From JABFXX01 sp036489755 (lineage in GTDB: Bacteria > Myxococcota_A > Polyangia > Haliangiales > Haliangiaceae), in assembly GCA_036489755.1 (NCBI GenBank), contig DASXFD010000001.1:1-64000 (forward strand): a DNA stretch of 64,000 nt, read 5' to 3'. Below are positions 19,178-29,717 of the stretch, one piece after another. Every line of letters starts with the position of its first letter. The stretch's first letter is position 1. The notes under the pieces are model-generated. The model had not been told where the DNA came from. It did no database searches and saw nothing but the letters and a program-made list of their open reading frames with translations. A program made the position numbers and the translations under genes.

Positions 19178-21342
19178 GGTTCGCGGCGGCACACAAGGCC
19201 GCGACCTATTTGCTCGTCGCGTGCGCGTATGTCGCGATGATCGCCGGCGGCGGTGTGTCGCCGTTGATCGCGCTTGCCGGCGCGGTCGGCCTCGTCGGCT
19301 CGTGGTGGTGGGAGCCGCCGCTCGTGCGCTTCGAGCGCTGGTCGTGGGTGTGGACGGTCGCGTCGCTGTTCGCGCTCGTCTACAGCGTGCTCACCGCGAT
19401 CGTGACCGGTGACTTCCTCGGTGTCGGCGCGCAGTTCCTGGTGTGGCTCGTCGTCGCGAAAGCGTACAACCGGCGCGCCGCGCGCGACTGGCAGCAGATC
19501 TATCTGCTGTCGTTCTTGATGCTGGTCGCCGGCTCGGTGCTCGATCCCGATCTCACGTACGGCGTGTGCTTCCTCGGCTACGTGATCGCCGCGACGTGGG
19601 CGATGACGCTGTTCCACCTGCGCCGCGAGATGGAAGACAACCTGCTCGTCAAGCACGCGGCCGATCGCGCGTCGGAGCGCGTCGAGGTGCGGCGGATCCT
19701 CGACAGCAAGCGGATCGTCGGCGCGCGATTCTTCGTCGGCACCGGCGCGCTGTCGTTCGGCGTGTTCCTGATCTCGGCGGCGGTGTTCCTCGCGTTGCCG
19801 CGCGTCGGCTTCGGCTTCTTTCTCAAGACCAAGAACAGCCTCGTGCTGCGAGGGTTCGCCGATACCGTCAAGCTCGGCGGCCACGGCGTGCTCAAGGACG
19901 ATCCGACCGTCGTGATGCGCGTCGAGGTCGCGAGCTCGATCGGCGGCCGCAACGCGCCCGAGATCCACTGGCGCGGCGTCGCGTTCGACCAGTACCGCAG
20001 CGGCACGTGGCGCGTGTCGCACGATGCGCCGAACACGCTCGACATCGTCGATTCGCCGCGCCCGGGCGTCGAGCGGCACACGCTGAACTGGATCTGGTCG
20101 CGGCCGTCGGAGGGCGATGCGATCGAGCGCGTCGGCGCTCGCCAGGACATCTGGCTCGAGCCGCTCGACTCCGACGCGATGTTCGGCGCGTCGCTGCCGC
20201 GCGTGTTCGAGCGCGCCGGCCAGCTGCGCCGCCCTAGCCGCACCAACATGCAGAACGACGAGCTGCGCCTCGAGCACAGCGGCACCATTCACTACACCGT
20301 CTGGTCGCAGCTCGCGCCGCCGTCGGCCACGGTGCTGCGCAAGGCGAGCGGACCGCTGCCGCCGAACTATCAGGTCTACCTGCAGCTGCCGCTCGACCAG
20401 ATTTCGCCGCGCACGATCGCGCTCGCGCACAAGATCGCCGACGGCAAATCGAACAACTACGACAAGGCCGTCGCGATCCGCGAGTGGCTCGTCGACAACC
20501 TCGGCTACACGCTCGAGCTCGTCGAGCCGCGGCACGGCCAGGAGCCGCTCGACTTCTTCTTGTTCGACCGCAAGAAGGGCCACTGCGAGTACTTCGCGTC
20601 GGCGTTCGCGATCATGGCGCGCATCGTCGGCATCCCGACGCGCGAGGTCGACGGCTTCCTCGGCGGCGAGTGGAACGAGTACCAGGGCTACGTCGCGGTG
20701 CGCGCCGGCGACGCGCACGCCTGGGACGAAGTGTTCTTCCCGGGCAGCGGGTGGGTCACGTTCGATCCGACGCCGCCCGATCGCAACGATCCGCTCGGCC
20801 GCGGCGGCGGAGGCTGGCGCGCGAAGCTGTCGCGGCTCATGGACACGATGCGCTTCCAGTGGACGAAGTGGGTGATCGAGTACGACCTCGTCGCGCAGCT
20901 GTCGCTGTTCAAAGATCTGGGCTCGGCGCTCAAGCACGGCGCGAGCGAGCTGCGCGACGGGCTCGTCCGGCTCGTGCGGCTGTGGCCGCTGCTCGTCGGG
21001 ATCGGCGGGATCGTCCTCGCGGTGGTGCTATTTCGGCGGCGTCGCGCCCTCGCGCTCGCTCCCACGTCTGGGGGCCCGCCCCGCGGCCGCACGTCGATCG
21101 GCCGCGTCTACGACGCCGTTGGCAAGCGGCTGGCCAAGGCCGGGTTCGCGCGCCCGCCGGCACAGACGCCGCGCGAGCTGATCGCGCGCGTACCAGCCGC
21201 GATCGCCGACGACGTGCGCGAGCTCACCGAGCTGTATTACTCGGCGGAATGGGGCGGAAAGATCGACCCGCCGGCCGAGCGGCGCGCCGCCGAGCTGGCC
21301 GCTGCGATCCGCGCCGCCCTCGACCGACCTGCGACGGCGTGA
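19174..21342 (+). CDS. TgpA-like transmembrane transglutaminase
   Basis: 722 residues. Five to six N-terminal membrane helices (DUF3488-type) precede a periplasmic transglutaminase-like core. The catalytic triad is readable as Cys471 in KKGHCEYFA, His515 in GDAHAWDEV and Asp531 in VTFDPTPP. A further membrane helix near LLVGIGGIVLAVVLF is followed by a short cytoplasmic tail resembling DUF4129. TgpA of Pseudomonas has this layout and is essential there. Co-translation with MoxR and DUF58 suggests a cell-envelope protein-modifying or proteolytic complex, which is inference. Confidence 0.88.
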   Translation: MRFAAAHKAATYLLVACAYVAMIAGGGVSPLIALAGAVGLVGSWWWEPPLVRFERWSWVWTVASLFALVYSVLTAIVTGDFLGVGAQFLVWLVVAKAYNRRAARDWQQIYLLSFLMLVAGSVLDPDLTYGVCFLGYVIAATWAMTLFHLRREMEDNLLVKHAADRASERVEVRRILDSKRIVGARFFVGTGALSFGVFLISAAVFLALPRVGFGFFLKTKNSLVLRGFADTVKLGGHGVLKDDPTVVMRVEVASSIGGRNAPEIHWRGVAFDQYRSGTWRVSHDAPNTLDIVDSPRPGVERHTLNWIWSRPSEGDAIERVGARQDIWLEPLDSDAMFGASLPRVFERAGQLRRPSRTNMQNDELRLEHSGTIHYTVWSQLAPPSATVLRKASGPLPPNYQVYLQLPLDQISPRTIALAHKIADGKSNNYDKAVAIREWLVDNLGYTLELVEPRHGQEPLDFFLFDRKKGHCEYFASAFAIMARIVGIPTREVDGFLGGEWNEYQGYVAVRAGDAHAWDEVFFPGSGWVTFDPTPPDRNDPLGRGGGGWRAKLSRLMDTMRFQWTKWVIEYDLVAQLSLFKDLGSALKHGASELRDGLVRLVRLWPLLVGIGGIVLAVVLFRRRRALALAPTSGGPPRGRTSIGRVYDAVGKRLAKAGFARPPAQTPRELIARVPAAIADDVRELTELYYSAEWGGKIDPPAERRAAELAAAIRAALDRPATA

Positions 21343-21471
21343 CGTGACCCGGCCGTCGCGCGTGCCAGATTGGCAGGGCGCGCGCGAAGTTGATGCTCCG
21401 ATCTCCTCGTGATATCGACGAAGCATCGACGAGCCCCCAAGGCTTTGTTTTTGCAAAAGGGTGTCCGCGCC

Positions 21472-23865
21472 ATGAAGCGATTGCTGATCTTGGCCCTGCT
21501 CTGCCTCGGGTCGGCGGTGGCAAATGCGCAGACGATGTCGACGTCGTTGCCCGACGGTTCGACGTTGAGCTTCGTCCGCATCTACCTGCACGAAGGCAAC
21601 AGCCAGACGCTCGTCCAGCCGAAGCAGCTTCCCAACTCGTTGTGGAACTACTTCAACTACGCACACTGCGTCTGCGCGCAGGCCAACGCGCCGATGATCT
21701 CGCCGTTCTACGAGACGAGCTTCGGCTACCTGATCCAGCCGGTGGGCGTGACGAACGGCAGCGAGCTGCAGGCGCTGCAAGGTCAGGTCTGGGTCGGCAC
21801 CGATTGCTCCGACGCGAGCGGCACCACCGATCGCTCGCTCTACTGTCACCAGATCACGGACGCGACGTTCTCGATCGCCGATGCGATCGCGCACAACGGC
21901 GTCACGCCCGAGATCCCGGTCAACGACATGATGGAGCCCGAGACCAACTCGGCGATCTGTCCGCTCGGCCAGTTCTGTCTAAAACCGTGCGAACAGCGCG
22001 TGTTCGCCGCGAACGAATGGGTCGGCGTGATCACGATGGGCGGCAGCGTCCCCGACTATTGGGTCAATCAAGAAGTCGATACCGACTCGCAGCCGCCGCC
22101 GACTCCGACGAGTATCACCGCGAACGGATCCGAAAACGGCATCTTGCTGACGTGGCAAGCGCCGGTCGGCAACGTCTCCGACATCGCGTACTACCAGGCG
22201 CTGTGCAGCGACGACGCGGGCAACCCGGCGTTCACGAGCAGCCCGTTCTCGGCGCGATACTCGACGCCGCGCACGCTGTGCGGCGCCGCGACCGATCCGC
22301 TGCTCGTGCCCTGCAACTTCCTCGATCCCGCGAACCCGAACACCTGCTCTGCGGCCGCGACGAGCACGACCGTCACCGACGGCGGCATCGACGACGCGCC
22401 CCCCGACGCGCTGGGCACCGCGATCATCCGGCAGGCCGACATGGACGCGGGCGTCGATGCCGCGATCCTCGACGCACCGGCGGACGGCACCAACGCCGAC
22501 GCCAGCAGCGACATCAACCTGCAGGCGATCATCCAAGCGCCGCCCGCGTACATCTGCGGCGAGGTCACCGACGCCACCGCGACGAGCCTGCAGATCCAGA
22601 ACCTCCAGAACAACGTCAACTACACGGTCGCGCTGCTCGCGATCGACAAGTACGGCAACGCGGCCGGCGTCTACATCAACCAGGTGCTCACGCCGAAACC
22701 GGTCACCGATTTCTGGCAGGACATCCACGACAAGGGCAGCAAGGTCGAGGGCGGGTTCTGCCTGCTCGCCGAAACCTACGGCGACGACAACCCGCTCACG
22801 AACAAGCTCCGCCAGTTCCGCGATCACACGCTCGCCGATACCGTCCTCGGCCGCGCGGTGATCGACGCGTACTACGCGACGCTCGGCAAGCTCGGCGCCG
22901 TCGTTCACGGCCACTGGTCGCTGCGCGTCCTGAGCGGCATCGTGCTCGCGCCGCTCGTCCTGTTCGCGTTGCTGTGGCACTACCTGACGCTGCCCGGCTT
23001 GCTCGTGCTGTTCGTATTGCTCGCGCTCCGCCGCCGCGTGATGAAGTCGCGGATCGCCGCACGCGCGGCCGCAACCGGCGCGCTGTTGTTCGTGCTCGTC
23101 GGCGCACCGGGTCGCGCACACGCGCAGTCGCCGTACTGGGAGAACCAGACGACCGGCACCGACGAGGATGCGAACACCGGCGTCGCCGACGAGCCCAGCA
23201 TTATCAAGTGGCACGTCGGCGTGCGGCTCGGTCCGTATACGCCGCAGATCGACTCGCAGTCGACGATGCTCAACTCGTGCGGCCAGGGCCCGTACGAGGC
23301 GATGTTCGGCGGCCACTCGCTCCTGCCGATGCTCGACGTCGATCGGTTCCTGTGGACCGGCTACGGCCAGCTCGGCGTCGGCCTCAGCGCTGGCTACATG
23401 GGCAAGAGCGCCAACGCGTACGTGATCCCCAGCGATCCGACCGACTGCGATCGGCAACGCTCGCCCGGCGACACCACCGCGTTCCGCATGATCCCGCTGC
23501 AGCTCACGGCGATCTATCGGTTCACCGTGCTCGACGACGACTACGGCATTCCGATCGTGCCGTACGTGCGCGGCGGCTTCGGCTACTACGTCTGGTGGTC
23601 CACCGTCGACGGTCACCTGTCGACCGACGACATGGTCTCCGGATCGTCGATCGGTGCGAGCGCCGGGCTCGTCGGCGCGGTCGGCATCGCGATCCGGGCC
23701 GAGCGCATCGACGCATCGGCCGCTCGCGCGATGCGCCAGAGCGGCATCGAGCACGCCGGCTTCTACGCCGAGGTCAACGCCGGTTGGGTCGACGGCTTCG
23801 GCAAATCGACGAAGCTCGACGTCGGCGACACCACGTGGTTTGCCGGCATCGACCTCGAGTTCTGA
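21472..23865 (+). CDS. In-frame fusion: secreted FnIII-like protein plus signal-peptide-bearing beta-barrel protein
   Basis: 797 residues. A signal peptide (MKRLLILALLCLGSAVANA) starts a Cys-containing secreted region with one fibronectin-III-like domain (ENGILLTWQAP...). It continues to a hydrophobic stretch at about residues 484-520 ending in ALRRR, like a membrane anchor or sorting tail. Immediately afterwards, Met524 (base 23041) begins what reads as a second complete signal peptide ending GAPGRAHAQ. Then comes a domain with alternating strands typical of outer-membrane beta-barrels. No stop separates them. Either the protein is a natural fusion, or two genes meet here with internal initiation at 23041, or a base change removed a stop. 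Confidence 0.6.
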   Translation: MKRLLILALLCLGSAVANAQTMSTSLPDGSTLSFVRIYLHEGNSQTLVQPKQLPNSLWNYFNYAHCVCAQANAPMISPFYETSFGYLIQPVGVTNGSELQALQGQVWVGTDCSDASGTTDRSLYCHQITDATFSIADAIAHNGVTPEIPVNDMMEPETNSAICPLGQFCLKPCEQRVFAANEWVGVITMGGSVPDYWVNQEVDTDSQPPPTPTSITANGSENGILLTWQAPVGNVSDIAYYQALCSDDAGNPAFTSSPFSARYSTPRTLCGAATDPLLVPCNFLDPANPNTCSAAATSTTVTDGGIDDAPPDALGTAIIRQADMDAGVDAAILDAPADGTNADASSDINLQAIIQAPPAYICGEVTDATATSLQIQNLQNNVNYTVALLAIDKYGNAAGVYINQVLTPKPVTDFWQDIHDKGSKVEGGFCLLAETYGDDNPLTNKLRQFRDHTLADTVLGRAVIDAYYATLGKLGAVVHGHWSLRVLSGIVLAPLVLFALLWHYLTLPGLLVLFVLLALRRRVMKSRIAARAAATGALLFVLVGAPGRAHAQSPYWENQTTGTDEDANTGVADEPSIIKWHVGVRLGPYTPQIDSQSTMLNSCGQGPYEAMFGGHSLLPMLDVDRFLWTGYGQLGVGLSAGYMGKSANAYVIPSDPTDCDRQRSPGDTTAFRMIPLQLTAIYRFTVLDDDYGIPIVPYVRGGFGYYVWWSTVDGHLSTDDMVSGSSIGASAGLVGAVGIAIRAERIDASAARAMRQSGIEHAGFYAEVNAGWVDGFGKSTKLDVGDTTWFAGIDLEF

Positions 23866-23879
23866 GCGATACTGGTGAT

Positions 23880-24383
23880 GTGACTAGGTTGGTCGTGCTG
23901 GCGGCCGTGGCCGCGTGCGGACGCGTCGGGTTCGATCCGCATCCCGATGGTGCAGGCACCAGCGCTCCGTCGGGCGATGGCCGCGACGACGACGGCGGCG
24001 GTGCCATTCGCGACGGCAACTCGTCATCCCCGCCGCCGATCGACGCGAGCTCGTGTGCGATCGCGATCCCGGTCGACGTCAACGTGCCGAAGACCGTGTC
24101 GACCTGCAACGGCGGCACGGTCGGCTGCGGTACACCGCAGAGCGTGTACTTCGTGTTCACCGCGCCGGCCTCGGCGGGCTATCAGTTCGCCGCCTACGAC
24201 AGCGGCACGATGAACGTCTCGAGCTCGACCTCGCAGCTGAACAGCACGTGCACCGCGCTGGCGAGCTCGTCCGGTTGCGCCGGCATCCTCGGCCTGACGC
24301 TCGACCAGAACGAGACGATCTATCTCACCGTCACCGCGAACAGCGGCTGCGAGATGATCGACTTCACCGTCACGAGCTCGTGA
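23880..24383 (+). CDS. Small secreted lipoprotein
   Basis: 167 residues from GTG 23880. The signal TRLVVLAAVAAC gives a lipobox with Cys13, then a long Asp/Gly/Ser linker to about residue 55. The globular part has four or more cysteines and looks like a small beta-sandwich (QSVYFVFTAPASAGYQFAAY), resembling bacterial pre-peptidase C-terminal-like domains. It follows the fusion gene by 14 bp and is probably co-transcribed. No specific function can be assigned. Confidence 0.55.
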   Translation: MTRLVVLAAVAACGRVGFDPHPDGAGTSAPSGDGRDDDGGGAIRDGNSSSPPPIDASSCAIAIPVDVNVPKTVSTCNGGTVGCGTPQSVYFVFTAPASAGYQFAAYDSGTMNVSSSTSQLNSTCTALASSSGCAGILGLTLDQNETIYLTVTANSGCEMIDFTVTSS

Positions 24384-25001
24384 CTACGGCTGCGCGGCGA
24401 GCAGCGCCGCGGCGAGATCGGGCCGCGCCGCGAGCCGAGCGACCGCGAGATCGAGACCAGACTCGGCGATGCGAGGCTCCTCGAGCGCGCGCTCGACGGC
24501 GATGTAGTTCTTGTTGAGCCGGCGATCTTCGTGCGCGAGCTTGCGCTTGACGATGGCTTCCTGACGCGCCTGCTCGGCATCCCACGCCTCGATGTCGGCT
24601 CGGGTCGGCGCCTGGATCATCACGGCCTCTTCCTGCGTGAAGCCCGATGTGAGGACCCAGTCGATGAGCGGCCCGGTCGTCACGTCGGCGAGCTTGACGA
24701 AGTTGCGGTCGATCGCGACCGCACCGACGAGATCGTCGCGCCCCGACTCGTGGACGAGCGTCGCGATCGCGCAGAGGTGCCCGTCGACGTCCTTCCACAC
24801 GTTCAGCATGCCGGGCTGATACGTGTTGTGCGGATACACCCGCTTCTGGCGGTACTCCTCGAACCGCTTGAGGTTCATCGCTCGTTGCTTGACGAGCGCC
24901 GCGCGAAGCGCGGTGGTGTCGGGTTGGGTGGGAGCATCACCGGCGACAGCTGGGCCGGTGGATGCGAGGACAGCAACAATGATGACGGCGGCTGGACGCA
25001 T
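24384..25001 (-). CDS. Exported hypothetical protein, Glu/Arg-rich
   Basis: 205 residues from ATG 25001 with signal peptide AAVIIVAVLASTGPAVAG. The mature protein has a conserved-looking core (KRFEEYRQKRVYPHNTYQPG, DGHLCAIATLVHESG) and a long helical C-terminal half with regularly spaced charged residues and Ala/Leu. I do not recognise a named domain, though similar secreted proteins are common in myxobacteria. The stop is directly adjacent to the stop of the convergent lipoprotein gene. An upstream ATG at 25022 would add 7 residues. Confidence 0.55.
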   Translation of the reverse strand: MRPAAVIIVAVLASTGPAVAGDAPTQPDTTALRAALVKQRAMNLKRFEEYRQKRVYPHNTYQPGMLNVWKDVDGHLCAIATLVHESGRDDLVGAVAIDRNFVKLADVTTGPLIDWVLTSGFTQEEAVMIQAPTRADIEAWDAEQARQEAIVKRKLAHEDRRLNKNYIAVERALEEPRIAESGLDLAVARLAARPDLAAALLAAQP

Positions 25002-25040
25002 GTCGACGCGAACGCACGTCACGCCGCAGTTATTCGCGCG

Positions 25041-26630
<1,590 letters not shown>

Positions 26631-27008
26631 GCTCCGGCTGGAAAGGTCGCGTTATATCAGATCGGCGAATCACCGGTCCCCGCGTCGAACTGACGCACGC
26701 GGCGGCAGAGAGCCGTCCGTTGTATTGGATCGCGGCGACGCCGCAACCACAACCGCAGCCGCAGCCGCTTTCGGCCGGACGTCCTCGGCGGGGCGCGCGT
26801 TGGGCGAGAGCGTGAAGGCCGCGCTCGCGGTCGCCGTCGCGTGGGGATGGATCGACGATGCGACGCAGGTGCTGGCGATCCTCGATCGCTTGCTCGCCCT
26901 GCTCTGGCGACTCACGCACGGCAAGGCGCGCGCGCAGCGCTAATGACTCAGGCCCCAGCACAGCCCGAGCAGGCGATCGAGCGTCTTGCGTGCCGGCCGA
27001 GGTCCGGT

Positions 27009-27086
27009 GCCGCTGCCGCTGCCGCTGCCGTTGCTGTTGCCGTTGCCGTTGCCGTTTCTGTTGCCGCTGCCGCTGCCGCTGCCGTG
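27009..27086. repeat. Hexanucleotide array, 13 units of GCCGYT type
   Basis: Thirteen consecutive 6-bp units: GCCGCT and GCCGTT dominate, with GCTGTT, TCTGTT and GCCGTG variants. On the minus strand it would encode alternating Gly-Ser and Gly-Asn, the same composition as the linkers of lipoproteins elsewhere in this window (50762-50797 and 61465-61500). It may be a linker-coding remnant or simple slippage. Confidence 0.8.
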
Positions 27087-27088
27087 TG

Positions 27089-27137
27089 CTCTTTTCGAAA
27101 CACGTAATAACGCCGTTATTACGTCTTTCAAAAAGAG
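27089..27137. repeat. AT-rich 23-bp-arm inverted repeat
   Basis: Arms 27089-27111 and 27115-27137 match at 21 of 23 positions around the loop GCC. The inner 10 bp (ACGTAATAAC / GTTATTACGT) are perfect and the outer parts carry CTTTT and AAAAG ends. It could act as a bidirectional terminator for transcripts entering the region from either side, or as a protein-binding site. It resembles the hairpin at 7076-7108. Confidence 0.65.
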
Positions 27138-27392
27138 ACTACTTGAACACCTCGAGCTCTCGCGCCGCCCGATCCGCTGCCTTTTCGGATCGCGCCCCAT
27201 GCGACCACCAGTTGGGCGCCGACTGGCCCCATTCCGCGCTTCGCGATCGGCGCGCGCGTAAGTCTTCGCATCTCCCAGCGTGACGTCCGTGCATACGCAA
27301 GAACGCCACGGGCGCAGGCGCACGAAGTGCTCCTATGTCTCAACTACTTGAAGTCATTGGACAACTCAGGAATGCGTCGCTACACATAGATC

Positions 27393-28718
27393 GTGACCAT
27401 CGGCGACCACATCGGCCAATACCGGATCGTCGAGCAGATCGGCGTTGGCGGAATGGGCTCGGTCTATCTCGGCGAGCACATGCTGCTGCGCCGTCGCGCC
27501 GCGATCAAGACGCTGCTTCCAAAGCACATGGCTCATCCCGAGCTCGTCGAGCGATTCTTCAACGAGGCTCGTGCGGCCTCGGCGATCTCGGATCCCGGCG
27601 TCGTGCAGATCTTCGACTTCGGCTATCACGTCGACGGCAGCGCGTACATCGTGATGGAGCTGCTCGAAGGCGAGACGCTTTCGGAGCGCATCGATCGGCT
27701 CGGCAAGTTGTCGGTCGGCGAGACGTTGCGGATCGCGCGGCAAGCGGCCGGCTCGCTGTTCGCGGCGCACACGCACGCGATCGTCCATCGCGATCTCAAA
27801 CCCGAGAACATCTACCTCGTTCCGGACAGCGAGGCGCAGGGTGGCGAGCGCACGAAGATCCTCGACTTCGGGATCTGCAAGGTTCGCAACGACACCGATC
27901 CGTCGCTGACCGACGCGGGCACGACCATCGGCACGCCCGCGTACATGTCGCCGGAGCAATGCCGCGGTCTCGACACCGTCGACCACCGCGCCGACATCTA
28001 CGCGTTCGGCTGCCTGATGTTTCACATGCTGACCGGCCATACGCCGTTCGAAGCAGGCGCGCCGGGAGACTATTTGATCGCGCACATCCGCGACGTGCCG
28101 CCGCCGCCGAGCGCGCTCGCCGATGTTCCGCCCGAGGTCGACGCGCTCGTGCTGCGCTGCTTGGCCAAGTCGCCGGATGCGAGGTTCGCGACGATGGCGG
28201 AGCTCCAGGCGGCGATCGGCGAAGTCGCCGCGCGATTGGGGATGTCCGCGTCGGGTACGCCGCCGTCGACGCGCGCGCTCACACCGGCCGCGATCACGCC
28301 GCCGATCGCGAGCTCGCAACCGGTCGACGAGCCGATCGTGCAGCCTCGGCGATGGCCCGTGATCGGCGCGATCGTGCTCGCGGGCCTGCTCACCGTGGCG
28401 GGCGCGATCTACGTGACGATGGACGTCCCGGCCGACGACGATGCAGGCGCCGACGTCGCGGCGTTCGTGACCGCGGCATCGGAAGCTGGGCCCGCGCAGG
28501 AGCCAGCGCCGCCGCCGAAAGTTGCACCGGAGCCGACGCCGCCGGCGGCGACGACAACCGTCGCACCGGAGCCAGCGCCGAGTACACCCGAGACCCCTGC
28601 ACCTGCAGCTGCCGCTCGTCCGAAACCTCGATCGAAACCGGCGCTCCACCGTCACGCAGCGACGCAGTCACCTCAGCCGCCCGCGACCTCGACCGAGGAC
28701 CTCTATGACACCCGTTGA
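27393..28718 (+). CDS. Membrane-anchored Ser/Thr protein kinase (PknB type)
   Basis: 441 residues from GTG 27393. The kinase domain (about 10-270) shows the Gly loop IGVGGMGSVY, catalytic Lys in AAIKTLL, HRDLKPEN, DFG and the GTPAYMSPEQ activation segment, so it should be active. A juxtamembrane linker leads to one membrane helix at about 321-343 (WPVIGAIVLAGLLTVAGAIYV). The outer part is a Pro/Ala/Glu-rich tail without a recognised sensor domain. The 3' end overlaps the next gene by 14 bp, suggesting that the secreted partner and the kinase work together, a common myxobacterial arrangement. Confidence 0.92.
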   Translation: MTIGDHIGQYRIVEQIGVGGMGSVYLGEHMLLRRRAAIKTLLPKHMAHPELVERFFNEARAASAISDPGVVQIFDFGYHVDGSAYIVMELLEGETLSERIDRLGKLSVGETLRIARQAAGSLFAAHTHAIVHRDLKPENIYLVPDSEAQGGERTKILDFGICKVRNDTDPSLTDAGTTIGTPAYMSPEQCRGLDTVDHRADIYAFGCLMFHMLTGHTPFEAGAPGDYLIAHIRDVPPPPSALADVPPEVDALVLRCLAKSPDARFATMAELQAAIGEVAARLGMSASGTPPSTRALTPAAITPPIASSQPVDEPIVQPRRWPVIGAIVLAGLLTVAGAIYVTMDVPADDDAGADVAAFVTAASEAGPAQEPAPPPKVAPEPTPPAATTTVAPEPAPSTPETPAPAAAARPKPRSKPALHRHAATQSPQPPATSTEDLYDTR

Positions 28719-29715
28719 TCGGCTTCGCTTAGTCATCGTCACGCTCGGCATCTCATTGGTTTCGTTCCACGCGACGGCGCACGCGCAGTCGGCCGAAGCC
28801 GAGGCACTGTTTCGAGACGGCCGCACGTTGATCAAGCAAGGCCAGCTCGCGCCCGGCTGCGACAAGCTCGCCGCGAGTGACCGGCTCGAGCCGAGCATCG
28901 GCACGCTGCTCAACCTCGGCGACTGCCGCGAGAAGCAGGGCAAGCTGGCGAGTGCGTGGGGCGCGTTCCGGCGCGCCGAAGCGATGGCCGAACGCGCAGG
29001 CAACGATGCGCGCCGGCGCGCCGAAGCCTCGCGACGAGCCGTGGCCCTCGAGCCGAAGCTCTCGACGTTGCGGATCGACGTCGATCGTCGCATCGAGGGG
29101 CTCGTCGTCCATCGCGATGACGAGGTCGTCGATGCCGCGGTGTGGAGCACGCCGGTGCCGATCGATCCCGGCACGTATGCATTGCGTGCGGATGCGCCGG
29201 GGTACACCGAGTGGCAGCTGCGCGTCGTCGTCGGCGCGAACGCCGACCACAAGGTCGCGCAGGTCCCGGCGCTCGAACGCGCGCCGGTCGCGCCGGTCGC
29301 GGCAGTCGCGCCGCCGGCGGTGCCGATCGCAGACGCCGCGGTGCCGGTGCAACCGACGTACATGACGGCGCATCGCGGCCGCACGTGGAGCGCGACGCGC
29401 GGCGTGTCCCTCGGGCTCGGCATCGTTGCCCTCGGTGCGGTCGGCACGGGTGCGTATTTCGGTGTCGAGTCGAAGAACCTCCAGGACCGCGCGGACCAGC
29501 GCTGCCCTCTCCCGGTGTGCGCCGACCCGCAGGGCCTGAGCGACAACGCACAGGCGCGAACCGATGCGACGCGCGCCAACATCATGTACGGCGTGGCGGG
29601 CGCGAGTGCCGTCGCGTCGGTCGTGTTGTGGTTCGTCGGTGCGCCGAGCGACGAGATGATCAGCCCGATGGTTGGCGATCATCAAGCCGGTGTCTCGTTT
29701 GCAGGAAGGTTCTAG
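28705..29715 (+). CDS. Exported TPR/PEGA-like protein, kinase partner
   Basis: 336 residues with signal peptide LVIVTLGISLVSFHATAHAQ. Residues about 30-120 form helical TPR-like repeats (AEALFRDGRTLIKQGQ, LNLGDCREKQGKLASAWGAFRRAEA). A PEGA-like beta segment follows (VPIDPGTYALRADAPGYTEW), then a Pro/Ala linker. A C-terminal region has hydrophobic segments (GVSLGLGIVALGAVGTGAYFG and a second near IMYGVAGASAVASVVLWFVG). This architecture is frequent next to myxobacterial Ser/Thr kinases. It overlaps the kinase gene and is followed 2 bp later by a lipoprotein gene. Molecular role not established. Confidence 0.7.
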   Translation: MTPVDRLRLVIVTLGISLVSFHATAHAQSAEAEALFRDGRTLIKQGQLAPGCDKLAASDRLEPSIGTLLNLGDCREKQGKLASAWGAFRRAEAMAERAGNDARRRAEASRRAVALEPKLSTLRIDVDRRIEGLVVHRDDEVVDAAVWSTPVPIDPGTYALRADAPGYTEWQLRVVVGANADHKVAQVPALERAPVAPVAAVAPPAVPIADAAVPVQPTYMTAHRGRTWSATRGVSLGLGIVALGAVGTGAYFGVESKNLQDRADQRCPLPVCADPQGLSDNAQARTDATRANIMYGVAGASAVASVVLWFVGAPSDEMISPMVGDHQAGVSFAGRF

Positions 29716-29717
29716 CC

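Larger units (their letters stand above)
26631..27392. other. 762-bp region without a convincing gene, with repeats and dyads
   Basis: No open frame here shows a recognisable protein or good initiation. It contains a 13-unit hexanucleotide array (27009-27086), an AT-rich 49-bp imperfect palindrome (27089-27137) and a smaller GATCCG/CGGATC dyad (27171-27191). It also has a 38-bp imperfect inverted repeat pairing 26881-26918 with 26944-26981 (about 28 of 38 matching). Short frames around 26593-26943 (plus) and 26940-27323 (minus) encode similar LDRLL-L-W-L peptides across that inverted repeat. The region must hold promoters for pckA and the kinase gene, but no clear -35/-10 pair stands out. Confidence 0.5.

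Noticed and set aside
18640..20937. 765-codon minus-strand open frame
   Set aside because: Antisense to DUF58 and transglutaminase genes whose catalytic motifs are clear.
27009..27086. Possible CRISPR or minisatellite
   Set aside because: Units are 6 bp with no spacers, so it is a simple hexanucleotide array.
26940..27323. 127-codon minus-strand frame containing Gly-Ser/Gly-Asn repeats
   Set aside because: No signal peptide or lipobox precedes the linker and the remainder is Arg-rich without recognisable fold; kept only as a repeat.
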